Source: Paramecium octaurelia (Eukaryota; Ciliophora; Oligohymenophorea; Peniculida; Parameciidae). From it: a stretch of DNA of 64,000 nt. The stretch is taken from positions 195,722 through 259,721 of the forward strand of contig CAJJDP010000039.1 of the NCBI GenBank assembly GCA_905182995.1. Reading direction: 5' to 3'. Below the pieces are notes generated by a model. It did not search any database and was not told the DNA's origin. It was given only the letters and a program-made list of their open reading frames with translations. Positions within the stretch are counted from its first letter, which is position 1, and every line of letters begins with the position of its first letter. This document shows, piece by piece, positions 18,068-29,369 of this stretch. The position numbers and the translations under genes were made by a program.

Positions 18068-18505
18068 TCATCCCAATCGATATTTGGTTATACTTTCAAT
18101 CGTATCTGTATGCATTCGCAAACCTCTCTTTTAAGAAGACTTCTAGATGACCATTTATGAAGACTACACTTTATTTTACTTGGGTCTAACATTACGTACC
18201 TAATTCATTAGAAAGAATCTTTATGAATTAAGTTTTGCTTTTGTGACCATGAACTAATCTACTTTAATGGGAGATAGAGTGCTTATCTTGTTTTCTTTTG
18301 ATTTTCCTTTTTGAAATGCAACTTAAGATAGAACTCTACGATGAATGCGTCTTAATTGACTGTTGAGGTCGTAAACATCTCCTTATAAGGAACTATATGA
18401 TCTATCCGGAGAATATTCGAATTGATCAGCCCCTCTAGGGAAATTGTACTATTGTGGATGCTTGCTTTCAAGTGTTTGTGTGAGTTTTCTGAGTCTTAGT
18501 CCCAT
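18068..18505 (-). CDS. Hypothetical basic protein, 145 aa
   Basis: Not recognised. A single exon with no TGA encodes 145 residues, starting MGLRLRKLTQTLESKHPQQY, rich in Arg, Lys, Gln and Ser, with no membrane segment. The C-terminal half (VRPKQNKVQSSQMVIQKSS) is strongly basic, which would suit a nucleic-acid-binding, ribosomal or mitochondrial protein, but nothing proves it. It ends 23 bp before the NDUFS4 start on the same strand, so the NDUFS4 promoter must overlap this gene. Confidence 0.6.
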
Positions 18506-18858
18506 GTAAATTAAATTAAAACTATTTTTGCAATTTTATTATTATGAAAGATCAATAGAAAATTAAACTACTTTCCAATTAACTCGAAGAACTCAACACT
18601 AATTGATACTATAATCTTAAGAAATGGGGTGGCATTGCTGAAAATAATTAACTATCAGAAGGCCAGTAATTTAAATTAAATATAACAAGTTTATGTGAAC
18701 TGAGTAGTGAAATAGGAATGATTTCAATATGATATCATCTAATATATCATAATAATAGAATTCTTGGCTTTCAAAAATCAGTTCTAATTTTCATTTAACA
18801 TTCTTCTTCACTTCATCCAAACGATAACAAAAAAAAATTGAACAATATGATATTGATA
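18506..18858. other. Intergenic, 353 bp, with a broken plus-strand frame
   Basis: Sits between two minus-strand genes. On the plus strand an ATG at 18544 opens a 62-codon frame with protein-like composition that is broken by an in-frame TGA at 18604-18606 and closes at TGA 18730. No GT...AG intron is available to remove the first TGA. It may be a decayed gene, or chance. Confidence 0.3.
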
Positions 18859-20061
18859 TCAATATAAATAATAACGTTGCACTTAATCATAAAAAGCCTT
18901 TGTATTATTTTAGCATTGCGAATAGATCTTTTCAGCAGTTGTGTTCTTTAACAACTCTGCAAATCCTGAAATACCAGTTTCATAGTCTATCATCAAATTG
19001 AATTTAATTGGAATCACTTTATATATTTCATCCAAAGTAACAAATGCTGTCAACACTGGATTGAAAGAATTTTTATCTAATACATGAATTTGCACTCCTC
19101 CACAAATTGCATCTTTATGCTTTGAAAAGGTTGGAGAGAAATAAACAGGTCTAAAAAGGACAGAAGTCAGCTTTCTAGCATTCAATGTCTTTGCCAATTC
19201 TTCAGGTTTTGTAATTAATGGAGATCCAATAATTTCAAATGGATGTCTACATATTAATCAATAGTTTACGTGGTTCCTCTTCCTTCACTTAAATCAGTTC
19301 CTTCGAATATTCCAAAGCCAGGGTAAACAGTTGCTGTCTCAATGGTAGGCATATTGGGAGATGGTAAAATCTATTATTTTATTTTAATAGTATAACCCAT
19401 TAAAATTGATTTGTAAGGTAAGGTATAATCTTCAAATTAACAGGATTTGTTAGCCATTCCTTATTAATGAAAGTTGCTAATTCTCCAACTGTCAATCCAT
19501 ATCTTTAAGGCAATCCTAAATTGGATCCAAACTTGCGTCCAACTAATCCAGCATCCATTTCATTTCTACATCCTTCGATCTTTCTTCCAAGAGGATTTGG
19601 AACATCTACAACCACAAATTGAATCCCAGCTTTTTGAGCTGCTTCCATACAATACGTCATAGTCCATATGTAAGTGTAAAATCTAGTTCCAACATCTCTA
19701 ATATAATAAACCAAAACATCAACATCCTCTAGATCTGTTAATGTGGGAGCCCTCTTGCTACCATATAAGGAAATCACTTATCTAAAATAATTAACACTTT
19801 CTACATTCCAGTAACTGGATCAATATAATCCTTTATTTAAACACCTGCCTATTGTTCTCCTCTCAATCCATGTTCAGGTGAGAAAAACTTCTTGATATCT
19901 GAGTATTTTGATATTTTATCAGTAACCATTACCAGATCATCATCCACTCCAGTTGGATTTGTAATCAATCCCAATCGTTTCCCTTTTGTTTCCATTAAAA
20001 GGTTGTTTAGTTATAAGGAAATGAATCCATATCCCAAAAGAGGTAATAAAAATATAAACAT
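18859..20061 (-). CDS. NamZ/DUF1343 family protein (exo-beta-N-acetylmuramidase homologue)
   Basis: In bacteria NamZ removes terminal N-acetylmuramic acid from peptidoglycan fragments. The 376-residue product has a hydrophobic start ([17 protein letters not shown]) that looks like a signal peptide. Family motifs follow: [110 protein letters not shown] and HPFEIIGSP. Three introns (19782-19804, 19371-19396, 19247-19269) interrupt it, so it is a resident nuclear gene. A secreted or lysosomal enzyme digesting walls of ingested bacteria is the likely role (inference). Origin from bacteria is plausible. Confidence 0.92.
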
Positions 20062-20412
20062 TTAATATTTATGATCAATTTTTAAAATATTATTCAATCA
20101 ATTTAAAATGTAATAAATTAAGCAACAAATATTCAAATGATTAATAAATTAAAGAAATCTAATACTAAGATTATGAATTTTCATATTTGATATCCTGTTT
20201 AGAATCACGAAAGAGTATTTGATTTATTCATATATGCTTTTATGATATTATTAGAATAACCTAGATGTAATAATTTAATTCTTATTTAATAAATAAATAT
20301 TTAATAAGAAGTTGGACTTTTATGCTATGTTTTCTTTAGATTTCAATTATTATTTTCATATATCTGAATTTAATTATAATATTTTTATTTATATACAACT
20401 AATAATAATATT
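20062..20412. other. Intergenic divergent promoter region, 351 bp
   Basis: AT-rich spacer between the divergent starts of the NamZ-like gene (20061, minus) and the next gene (20413, plus). It must contain both promoters. No motif or frame stands out. Confidence 0.6.
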
Positions 20413-21319
20413 ATGATATCTCTGTGGAATGATTTAGAAACCAATCACTATTACTTAATCAATAATGAAACTGGAGAAAAATAAAAAGTATACAAAACTT
20501 CAGATTTTATCAAAGAATTCGATTCATCCCTAACTGGATCAGTTGGTTACAAGGATAGAATTAAACTAGCTAAAAAACCAAGTTATATGCCTTTAAAAGC
20601 TAAGTCACTTTAAAAAAATTTTGTTTCTTATACTCCATCAATTAATAAATTAGTTTGGTATTCACAGTTGCCTAGGCCAACGAAATTACCTAATTTAGAG
20701 TATTTTAAAACTGAAAAGAAATAAAAACAAATTCCTTAGACTCAACAATAGAAATCCTTATTGCAATCTTAAAGCTATTAAACCTTACCACATATTCCAC
20801 AGTCTACTGTTGCATCCTAGTATTAAAGTTTATTGGATCCAAAGTAAGCAAGATCAATTTCAACTGTTTAACATTACGATCTTAATGATTAAGATCACTT
20901 TAAAGAAATGAGCCATTTATTTGAGTCAAAATCTTATGATTATAAAAGTTTTAATCTACCACCGAAAGAGAACTTAAATTGCAGATCAATAAAAGACTTT
21001 GAATAAGCATTAAAAGAAGAAAGATAATAATTGGAGATGTTCAAAGTACTCATTACTTGTTTATTAAGTTACCTGAATAAAAGCCTCAATTGGTCAATAC
21101 GAAGGGCAGATTTCCAGGGTAGTTGAAAGCAGCCAAAGATTTCATGTCTGAAGATAAAACTATTGCTAAATTATGTTAGACCAAATAATAATATTTTTAG
21201 TGTATCCTGATCTTTTTAGGGAGAAAATTATAGATTAAAAGTAAGAAGAACTAAGAAGAAAAATAAACAAATTAAAAGAATAAGAAATGCTACAAAGAAA
21301 TCTAAAGAATAAGGCCTGA
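20413..21319 (+). CDS. Hypothetical Gln-rich protein with C-terminal coiled coil, 287 aa
   Basis: Not recognised. It starts MISLWNDLETNHYYLINNET and continues as a polar, Ser/Gln/Lys-rich protein. The end (about 255-287, IDQKQEELRRKINKLKEQEM) is a clear short coiled coil. Introns at 21046-21068 (23 nt) and 21200-21219 (20 nt, among the shortest here) restore the frame. The second is supported because only that splice leads into the coiled-coil frame. No membrane segments. A cytoskeletal or ciliary structural role is possible but is a guess from composition. Confidence 0.7.
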
Positions 21320-21605
21320 ATATTGTTTGATTCAATTTTATGTAATATAAATGAATACTTTTATTTTCAAGTTCCTCAATAGATTAAATTACTTCTTTAT
21401 TGAAATCAAAATATCCTACTATACTTCTTCAAAACTATCAACATTTTGCAATATCACAATGCAATGGTGATTTAAATTAAGTTGATAATTTATTTTATTA
21501 TTAAACAAAAATTATAGGCGAATTAAAATAGAAGCTGTTGCTAAACTTGAATCGATTCGACTCTAGCCGATATTGTTAGAAGAAAACCAAAAATTAAATA
21601 AAAAT

Positions 21606-22372
21606 ATGAAATTCGTTTTAATAATATTATTTACAACAGGACTTGCAATAAATGAATGTGAAGTGGATAATAAAGATAGTATAAAGTTGAGTGGGATGTC
21701 AAAACAAAAAGAAGATGAATTAATGGAATTGCATAACGAATATAGAAATTTAGTGGCTTATGGAAGGGTAAGAAATTGGTATGGTGAATTTTTGTCAGCT
21801 ACAAATATGTTTTGTATTAAATGGGATGATCATTTGGCAAAGAATGCTTAAGATTGTGCTAATAAATGTCCGACTAATTTTCAACTTGATTGTTCCTTTC
21901 CTAGACAATATGGTTACTTGACGTATAAAGGTGAAGCTGAAAATGCAGGACCAGAATGGAGTGCAACAAGAATTTTTTAAAAGCTAATATCATAAGAAGA
22001 TTTTGCAAGATAAATTGAATTGGCAACAGTGTAATTTTTTGGTTGCGGAAGAACATAAATCACTAGAAAGAATGGTAAGAGCCAAGAAATATTTGTATGT
22101 GTATACAATAAAGTAGTTCATATTTTCAATAATAGTAACCAAATTTGCATGGAGAAGTATACAAACATGGTATTCCTGGTTAAGATTGTATATATGGGCG
22201 TAAGGCTGAATTTTCAGGATTGTGCAAACAAAGTGCTAATGATATAGAAGCTTTGAAATTTAGACATAAAAGACATTAAGATGCGTACAAATATCATCAT
22301 AAGGATGAAAAACATCATGTTCATCATAATCATCATCGTAAAGATGATGGATTTCACACAAGGGCTGATTGA
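21606..22372 (+). CDS. Secreted CAP-domain (SCP/TAPS) protein with His-rich tail
   Basis: The 247-residue product has a signal peptide (MKFVLIILFTTGLAI) followed by a CAP domain. Visible are helix 1 with ELHNEYRNLVAYG, the core IKWDDHLAKNAQDCANKC, the CGRTQ strand and VCVYNK/HGEVYKHGIPGQDC, with cysteines spaced as in the hinge region. After the domain the last about 40 residues are a His/Lys/Asp run (YKYHHKDEKHHVHHNHHRKD) able to bind divalent metal. A 23-nt intron at 22113-22135 keeps the CAP C-terminus and the His tail in frame. The ATG at 21606 was preferred because it directly begins the signal peptide. CAP proteins are extracellular and bind lipid or act in interactions; the actual ligand is unknown. 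Confidence 0.88.
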
Positions 22373-22407
22373 TAAAATAAATAATAATTTTAATTAATAT
22401 AATTTAG

Positions 22408-22878
22408 ATGCCAAACGAATTCATTCTACAATAAACTTCACACCCTGAAAAGAAATTCAATTCTAAAACATTAATAGGTAATTGGTATGAGGAAAGATGC
22501 GAACCAAAATCAAAATACTCAACCTTTTATTAAGAATAAAAATTTGAGAAAAACCAATATAATGTTAGCAAACTTACATAAGTATTGTTGTTCATTAGAT
22601 TTAGGAATCATTTATGAAGTGTTCATAAAATTGGTTAAACTTCTAAAAAAATTAACAAAATCATTTCTAAACAACAAATTAGTAACCAAAACAGTTATAT
22701 AATTTATAGATAGGAATTCAAGAATCCTAGAGACTAATTTAGAACTTCAGAACTCAAGAAATTTATAATTAAGAAAGGAGTCTTTGAAAAGAATCCATAA
22801 TAAATGTCTGACTACCGTAGTAAATGGACATCAGCACCTCATTTCTTTGATAGAACTTACCTTGGGCAATAAAAATGA
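22408..22878 (+). CDS. Small protein, possibly a CFAP68/C11orf1-like ciliary protein
   Basis: The 139-residue product contains LIGNWYEERCEPKSKYSTFY near residue 25-45 and, later, a patch FRTSELKKFIIKKGVFEKNP and SKWTSAPHFFDRTYLG. The G-N-W-x-E-E block followed by scattered aromatic, proline-poor segments recalls microtubule inner proteins of the C11orf1 (CFAP68) type, but this is a weak resemblance made from memory. Two introns (22582-22604, 22682-22709) are both required for a continuous frame. It starts only 35 bp after the CAP gene stop on the same strand. Confidence 0.6.
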
Positions 22879-23253
22879 TAATTATTATTATTATTCAAGT
22901 AAAATTATTTTAGAAATTAATATCTAAATGTTAATTAGTTATCAATTTCAAGTCAATAATTAAATAAATGTCTCTTGTGATGCATTCGATCCTCATTATT
23001 GCAAGAATTTATAAAGTGTTCATATCAATTTTTTGTCTTTTGAATTAACAAATTATTCTTAATTATAAAAGTGCCATTTCTATTCATTATAGGAATATGA
23101 TATTTTTTTAATATCGTTTGAGAAGTCATAATTTGTGTATTAGGAGTTATTAAGAGATAATCAAAAGATTTTAGATAAAATGGAATTTATTTGATTAAGT
23201 TGAAAAATAATACATGATCGACGTGTATTAATATTAATAATAAATTATTCATA
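22879..23253. other. Intergenic, 375 bp, no feature seen
   Basis: AT-rich spacer between two plus-strand genes, with several ATT/TTA runs near 22880-22900. I see no coding signal in it. Confidence 0.6.
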
Positions 23254-23756
23254 ATGTATTTTCTGGATGACTCTAAAAGTAAATCATCTATTGTGATATT
23301 AGGAACACAGGAATTGGAATGGGTTTTCTCACTGTCAGTCTTTTGCTTTTTATCTTAGGTGTTATGTTTTTCCTTGACAGAGCCTTATTAGTGATGGGAA
23401 ATTTATCATTTTTGATTGGACTCTGTTTATTGATAGGAGTCAAAAGCACGTTATCCTTCTTCCTGAAGAAAGGTATATCAAGTGTATTTAAATCATAGGC
23501 AAAATTAAGGGAAGTATTTTCTTTTTTTTGGGATTCTTCGTGATTGTTTTCCTTAGATTATCAATAGTTGGATTTCCATTGTAAATATATGGGCTTTTCC
23601 AGATGTTTAAGTCTTTCCTTCCATTCCTATATGATAGTGCAACCAAACTACCTTTTATTGGCAGATATCTAAGTATAATATTTAATTTCTATTATAGGAA
23701 ATCCGCAATTAAAGAAAATGGTTGATGAAGTGTCAGCCAAAGGCCCATCCGTATGA
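23254..23756 (+). CDS. GOT1: GOT1/SFT2-family Golgi transport protein
   Basis: A small four-span membrane protein acting in ER-Golgi traffic. The 139 residues match the usual GOT1 length (about 138). It starts MYFLDDSKRIGMGF, then has four hydrophobic segments, with FILGVMFFLDRALLVMGNLS and GLCLLIGVKSTLSFFLKK typical of the family, and ends RYLRNPQLKKMVDEVSAKGP. Three introns (23279-23310, 23473-23498, 23673-23697) were removed. The first is 32 nt, chosen over a 24-nt alternative because only it gives the conserved D-D-x-K-x-I-G start. Functionally it belongs with NSF in the secretory pathway. Confidence 0.93.
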
Positions 23757-25096
23757 GATAGATAAATTTATATTATTGTTATTTGATAATTTAAGAAATC
23801 TTCTTAAAATTTCACTTCCATCTAAAATCAAAATTATTAAATTAATGTAACTATTAGAAACTCCTAATATTTTAATGGAAACTAATCTTGGATAAATTAA
23901 AAAGCTAATTGATATATAGAACTTCAAAATGTTGAGAAGTGATATTAAAATTAATTTATCAGACATTGAGATTCTATTGAGATCAGTATTATTTATTTAT
24001 TCTGATAAAAAGTGACCTAGAATATCAAAAGTTAGATATCATTTATTATATTAAATTGTAAGACAATTTAATTGTTAATCATCAAAAACATGCAAATTTA
24101 TTGGTGATTAATATTATTTAAAGAAATAATTTACAAGTTAATTCAATAAAAAAGATAAATCATCTCCTTAATCTAATCTAATTGATTCTGTAAATTTTCA
24201 ACAGCACTCAATTGCGAGAGATATTCTAAAAGTTTGAAATCTGAACATATCTGACAAAAACACTAATTAGGTTTAACACCAATTTTTGATATTTTTGTCT
24301 TATAATCCTTCTATTTCCTTATGCTTAAACACTTCTTTTTGATTTTCTTATTTTATATCTTTGGATATGTTATTTGGCAAGTTAGAGTACAAATGTTTTA
24401 TAGTTTTTTACAAATAACATTGAGTAAAGCATGAGGATTTTAATTGTTTTCTCCCAAAGGGACTTTTTCTTTTGATTATTCCTTGTCAATCTGCATTAGT
24501 TACAATAAATGGATTTAAGAATCTATGAATTGAAATAATATTAATTATAATTGTCTGCAGATTACCCGTTTTATAAATTTACGCTTATTAATTACATTAA
24601 ATGAATATTGAGAAATATAATTGCGATTGACGCAATCAAGATAATGTATGCTTAAAATATGTCAATTAATGACCAATCATGTTTGTTATAATGCATTCAC
24701 TTTTATAATTATAAAGAATTATAATTAACATAATTCATCCAAATCATCTCCTAAGATACAAATAAAGAGAAAAAACCAGAATAAGGAAAATAGAGAAGAA
24801 AAGAAAGAGAAAATTTAAGACAAAAAAACATAATTTTGAGTTCAATGAATTTAGGCTATTATAAATTTAATGAAATTTAAGAAAGAGATTAGAAATTACT
24901 GAATATCAAAATACAAAAGATACTATTATTGAGACTAGAAATCTTCATTTGACATGTAATAAGAATATTTTTTCTGATAAAAAAAAAACTTATTATAAGA
25001 TCATTTAGTTTAATGAATTAGTACTAGATGATAACATAAATTTAATAAAAAGTAAAAAATTCAATAAGAGAATACATAAATAAATTTATTATATCG
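23757..25096. other. Gene-poor interval, 1.3 kb
   Basis: No convincing gene. Three TGA-free frames have moderately protein-like composition: plus 23764-24015 (about 84 codons, no clear start), minus 24143-24496 (listed separately) and plus 24659-24952 (98 codons from an ATG). Mean spacing between TGA codons in DNA this AT-rich is roughly 55 codons, so frames of this size occur by chance. Remnants of old duplicates are possible. Confidence 0.45.
24143..24496 (-). CDS. Possible small hypothetical gene, 117 aa
   Basis: An ATG at 24496 opens a 118-codon frame to TGA 24143-24145. The translation starts MQIDKEQSKEKVPLGENNQN, has a Lys-rich middle and ends with a regular amphipathic segment (LLEYLSQLSAVENLQNQLDQ), preceded by a C-x-C-x-x-C cluster (CFCQIC). 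The last part looks like a coiled coil. No intron is needed. No family was recognised. Because only TGA terminates, a chance frame cannot be excluded. Confidence 0.35.
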
Positions 25097-26584
25097 TCAT
25101 TACGTCATTATGTATTTCAAAATATCATTATGATTATTAAGAACTTGCTCTATTGCTTCTTTTACATCATTAGACATAGATGTTCTTCTTAGTTTACTCA
25201 AATCATTAATTAAACCCATAACCTTTGTAAACATAATGCTTCGCGCTTCTTATAACTTTACATTAAGATCAGATTCATTCTTATTCTGATGTGCCATTAA
25301 ATTAACAGCCCTGTCTTCTGCTAATTCTAAATCTTGATATCTATTCTTCCAATATTCGGCTTCATCTAATGCCCTCTCTTTCTCTTATTTCAAATACAAA
25401 AGATCTTCCCTCAACTTTACAACATCATTATCTTGTTAAGGAGGATAAACAGGTACTTCTCTAGGAATTTCATAGCCAATTGGATGAACTATTTTTTCAA
25501 CAATATGTGTTCCTCTCATTCTCTTAACTCTATCTAATTCAACTTCCAATTCTATTATTTCTCTATCTCTGGCTCCCAATTTATGTTCCAATCTATCCAA
25601 ATCTTAGACTCTAACTAATAACCTTTCTCTTTCAAATTCTAAATCTTTAATTCTATTGCTCTTTTGATCCAATAATCTCTTAAATTCTGATTATCCTAAT
25701 TTTTATTCATTTAATTCTCTTTAATAGAGAAGTACTTATTCGTTGAGATCACTATACTTTAGAGTATGTTTTTGATTAATTTATTAGATTTCATCTAACA
25801 ATCTTTCTTTATCTTTTCTGAAATTGTCACATTCTCTCTTTAATTAATTGATTTCATTAACTAAGACCATGCATCTTTCCTAAGTTTTTTTATGTTATTC
25901 TTCTTCTTTTTTTAATCTATCCTCAATCCATTTAATCTTCTCCTCTCTTTCATTAACAACATCTTTATTAGCCTTTATTCTTGCTTCAGATTCTGCCGCA
26001 GATTTAACTAGATCATTATACTTGTCCTACCAAATTTTCATTTCTTATTTGACTTTTCTATTTTCCTTAACCATCGCATTTTTTTCATTTTCAATGTCAT
26101 CCTTCTACTTTTACATAGTTGTGGCTTCACTTTTACTTTTAATAGCTTATTCCTTAAGTTAAACATTATCAGCTCTTATGGATTCCTTTAATTATTCAAA
26201 TTAATTTTAGAGTGCTTTTTTTTCTTTTTCTAAAAATGCTATTTTTGATAGCATCTCTTTTTTCTCATTTTCAACTCTTTCAGCTTCCTTCATTTATGCC
26301 AAAGTAGAAGATGGTTATTATTATTATTGTCCTGTTTACTTTATTTTTGATCCTCCTTTTCCTTTTTTTGCATCTTGAGGCTATTGAATTTTTAAAATAG
26401 TGTTCTCCTGATCATCATTTTAATCTTATTTTTAATTTTACTTCATTTCTAATTCTCTCTATTTCAATTTGAGTTCCAATTCCAATTTTTTTTATTTCAA
26501 TGTCATAAGTTCATCCTATTCAATAATAGCAAGGGGTTTGAGTTAAGGAATTCGTGGTGGTGAATACTCTTCGGCATAATACAT
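25097..26584 (-). CDS. Long coiled-coil protein, 495 aa, single exon
   Basis: After an N-terminal MYYAEEYSPPRIPQLKPLAI the product becomes almost continuous coiled coil, with two low-complexity Gln/Lys stretches (about 40-100) and then unbroken heptads from about 110 to 390, for example KEEEQHKKTQERCMVLVNEI. A Pro-rich break at about 395-415 (HPIGYEIPREVPVYPPQQ) precedes another coil to the end. No intron and no TGA in 496 codons, so the gene is real. Such proteins in ciliates are usually basal-body, axoneme or cortical components. Which one cannot be told. Confidence 0.85.
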
Positions 26585-26680
26585 TTTTCAATTATTAAAT
26601 TATTTTTCTGTTAAAATAATAATAGATATTTGAAAATGAATTATTTTAAAATGGATAAAAAGAATCCAATATATAAATAA

Positions 26681-27796
26681 TCACCCATTTGCAGCTGTTT
26701 ATACTCTTTACTTTTTGATTTTACCTCCCTTTAATTTCTTAAACCCATAACGCTCTCTATATATTAAGTATTGTAGATTTACAGCATTTTACTCCAATTG
26801 TTATCGAGAGCATCAGGCTATACTAACTTCTTGATTTCATTATTGCTATCAATTATCCTCTAATAATCTATGCTATATATCTTAAGGTAGTACTTAATTT
26901 TCCATATTTTTATTATTGATATAATAAGTACTCAATCTCTCTGTCTATTTTTTATTCATCATAAGGTTCCTCTTTTTAAAGTTTCTTCACTATAAACCTA
27001 TTTCAAATACCATGTTCTCCTTCTTCTGAATTTCAATCTAAGCAAAAATACTTCTTTGATACGCCTTATCCCTGCTAATTGTTCTCTGGAAATCAGGTGT
27101 ATTATCATTCCTTTTCAGAAATTGGAAGTCATAGAAGTCCCTCTAACACATTGGAGATGGCGATTTGGTCGTTTGCGAGCTCTTATTAAACTCGATTGAT
27201 TGACCAGGTTCAGTGATTAATAATTAATCTGAGTAGACTCCTGGTCCCGGAGTAGAAGTCTATGATAAGTCGAATGTTAATACATCCCTATAGAAATGTT
27301 CTCTTCTAGGTGTAAGGAAGGCTCTCGTTAATTGAGTTTTTGGAACGTATTATTTTTTGTATTCTCTAAACTGTTTAATGAAACCTTAATCAGCTTAGAG
27401 ATTGATTTTAAAATTCCTCAACTTCTATCTCAAGGAGACTGCTTGATCCTTTGGGGTTATATCTCGTTTCTTAAGTCCTAATAGATGAGTGGTGCTCCAT
27501 TTGAATGCATGGTTAGCTTAAGGTACAGCCTCTTTATCTTTTGCATGCAAAACCATCTATTAACTTTTTAGAAAATGAAATTTTGATGTGGTGTCATTAC
27601 TTTTTGCTCTATGAATTAATTTACCAATTGAGTTTCTCTCATTTTAAAAGGGTTTGAAGTTGTTCTTCTGATCATCCTTACTCAAAAATGATTGAGTATC
27701 CTAATCCAAATCCAGTTAACTAGCGATTGGAGACATGTTGCCATCCAACAATTATTCCAAACCGCCTTATTCAATTGAAGTTCGCTTAATTTACAT
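26681..27796 (-). CDS. Sperm-tail PG-rich-repeat-like (STPGR) protein, 338 aa
   Basis: A basic, Gln-rich protein with one clear P-G-P-G-x-Y element (SQTSTPGPGVYSDQ, about residue 200), the hallmark of SHIPPO/STPG microtubule-associated ciliary proteins. Only one copy is obvious. The C-terminal third contains a helical stretch (EQKIDREIEYLLYQQQKYGK) and ends in a basic GFKKLKGGKIKKQ tail. Four introns crowd into the last 370 bp (27026-27051, 26990-27010, 26868-26893, 26757-26782). Stepwise removal restores one continuous frame, which supports the model, but each individual junction is inferred. Its start is 29 bp from the divergent start at 27826. Confidence 0.72.
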
Positions 27797-27825
27797 TATT
27801 TAAACAATAATAATTAATCTTTGTA

Positions 27826-29323
27826 ATGCATCATCAAAATAGATTACCAACAATTAAGAACACTAACAAAGAATAAAGATCTGAATCTTTAGATTTACCT
27901 ACAAATAGGTAATGGGTGAGAAAAGAAACCCCTTAAAGTTCCGAAAGAAATGTTTATACCACCGAAAACAATAGCGTAGCTCACTGTATTTATATATTAT
28001 AACAGTAGAAAGGATTGAATAAAAGTATAATGCTTCTTCAAGAACACATAACTAAAACATTTTAGTTTAAGATGAGATGAATTCTCATTAATTACGATAG
28101 AAAACAGATATAAGTTCTCACAAATTTAAATTAAATCCAGTAACCAATCAATACCAATATTAAAAAAACCAACACTAAATCAAGTAGAATCAAAATTTTG
28201 ATGAAGTTGGTTAAGATACTTAAGAAATTTAATAAAATATAAAATATTTAACTTTGGACAATTAAACTGAAAGAACTTAATTAGTCACAGTGAAAAGATA
28301 AGCCTCCTTATAACAACACAAAGATAAGTCAATAAAACCTGGAAGAAATATTAAAGGAATCAGAAATTTTGCTGGTCATGCTCAGAATTTGTTAACTAAC
28401 TTTACTTTTTAAAATAAATGGTTAAAAAAATTAAAATCCATTTTTTAAGTGGCCAGAGCCTTATGTAGAATATAGATTTTAATGAGACCAAAAAGGGAAT
28501 AATGGGATGTAGCAATATCAAAAGAAATTGATTGCAAACAGGAATTATCTTTCAATACAACAATTAATGCAATCAAAATTAAATAGTGGTGTTAAATGGT
28601 ATTTACGAAGGCTTTTTCTATTATTCAATCAGAAACTCTTGATGATCACAAAATCAATTTCATAGTAAATTTATTGAATTACAATAGGAAAATCAATTAG
28701 GACCTTTACAATTAGATCATGCAATTAATGTAACAGCTCAAGTATTCTGGTATTTTATGACTTCATTCGAATTGTTTACCAATCAGAAATTATTCATTAG
28801 AGAATTTGGATTGATTATGTATAAAGACCTTTTTGAAGATTAAAGAAAGTTCTTTAGTAAATTTGTCACTAAACGTACAACTTACTTATCAAGCAAATAT
28901 AAAATCATAGCAGATGAATAGAAAGTGATGATTTATTCAGAATCTGTAATTTACAATTTACTTTAAGGATTGATGCTATCCATAAATAATCCAAAAGTGA
29001 TTAATATCAATAAACCCAATAGTATCTTTCTTATAAGAGTGCTGATTACTTTATTGCAGTATTTGTTTATGAAAACCTTTACAGAATTACCAACAGTGAA
29101 TGATTTAAGTGACAACTATAAGTTAATTTAATTTAAATTTGCATAAGTAAATAAAAAAGATTACTCTCTATAAGAATGCGTTTAAGTAGAGAAAGAGGAG
29201 CTTATAATTGGTACTTATAGAATGGATGAATTGAGTCCATTGTTTACCAAAATCTCGTGGCATTCATCAATTAAGAAATGTTTTAAAAGAATACTTAATA
29301 ATTTATTTCTTTATAAATTTTGA
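27826..29323 (+). CDS. Tandem-array family member A, 484 aa
   Basis: First of four related genes in a row; family not recognised. A variable Gln/Asn-rich N-terminus (about 1-150) leads to a hydrophobic basic helix (WLKKLKSIFQVARALCRIQI), then a conserved WCQMVFTKAFSII block and a helical region (LDHAINVTAQVFWYFMTSFE) comparable to the INAIKF...AYFTHP block of B and C. The C-terminus is globular with GTYRMDELSPLF near the end. Two introns, 27986-28005 (20 nt) and 28665-28687 (23 nt), restore the frame. The N-terminal splice has alternatives. Most conserved positions are in the C-terminal 330 residues. Confidence 0.75.
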
Positions 29324-29369
29324 TTATTATTGATCATATTGTGTATATAAAATCTAAAATAATATTTAT

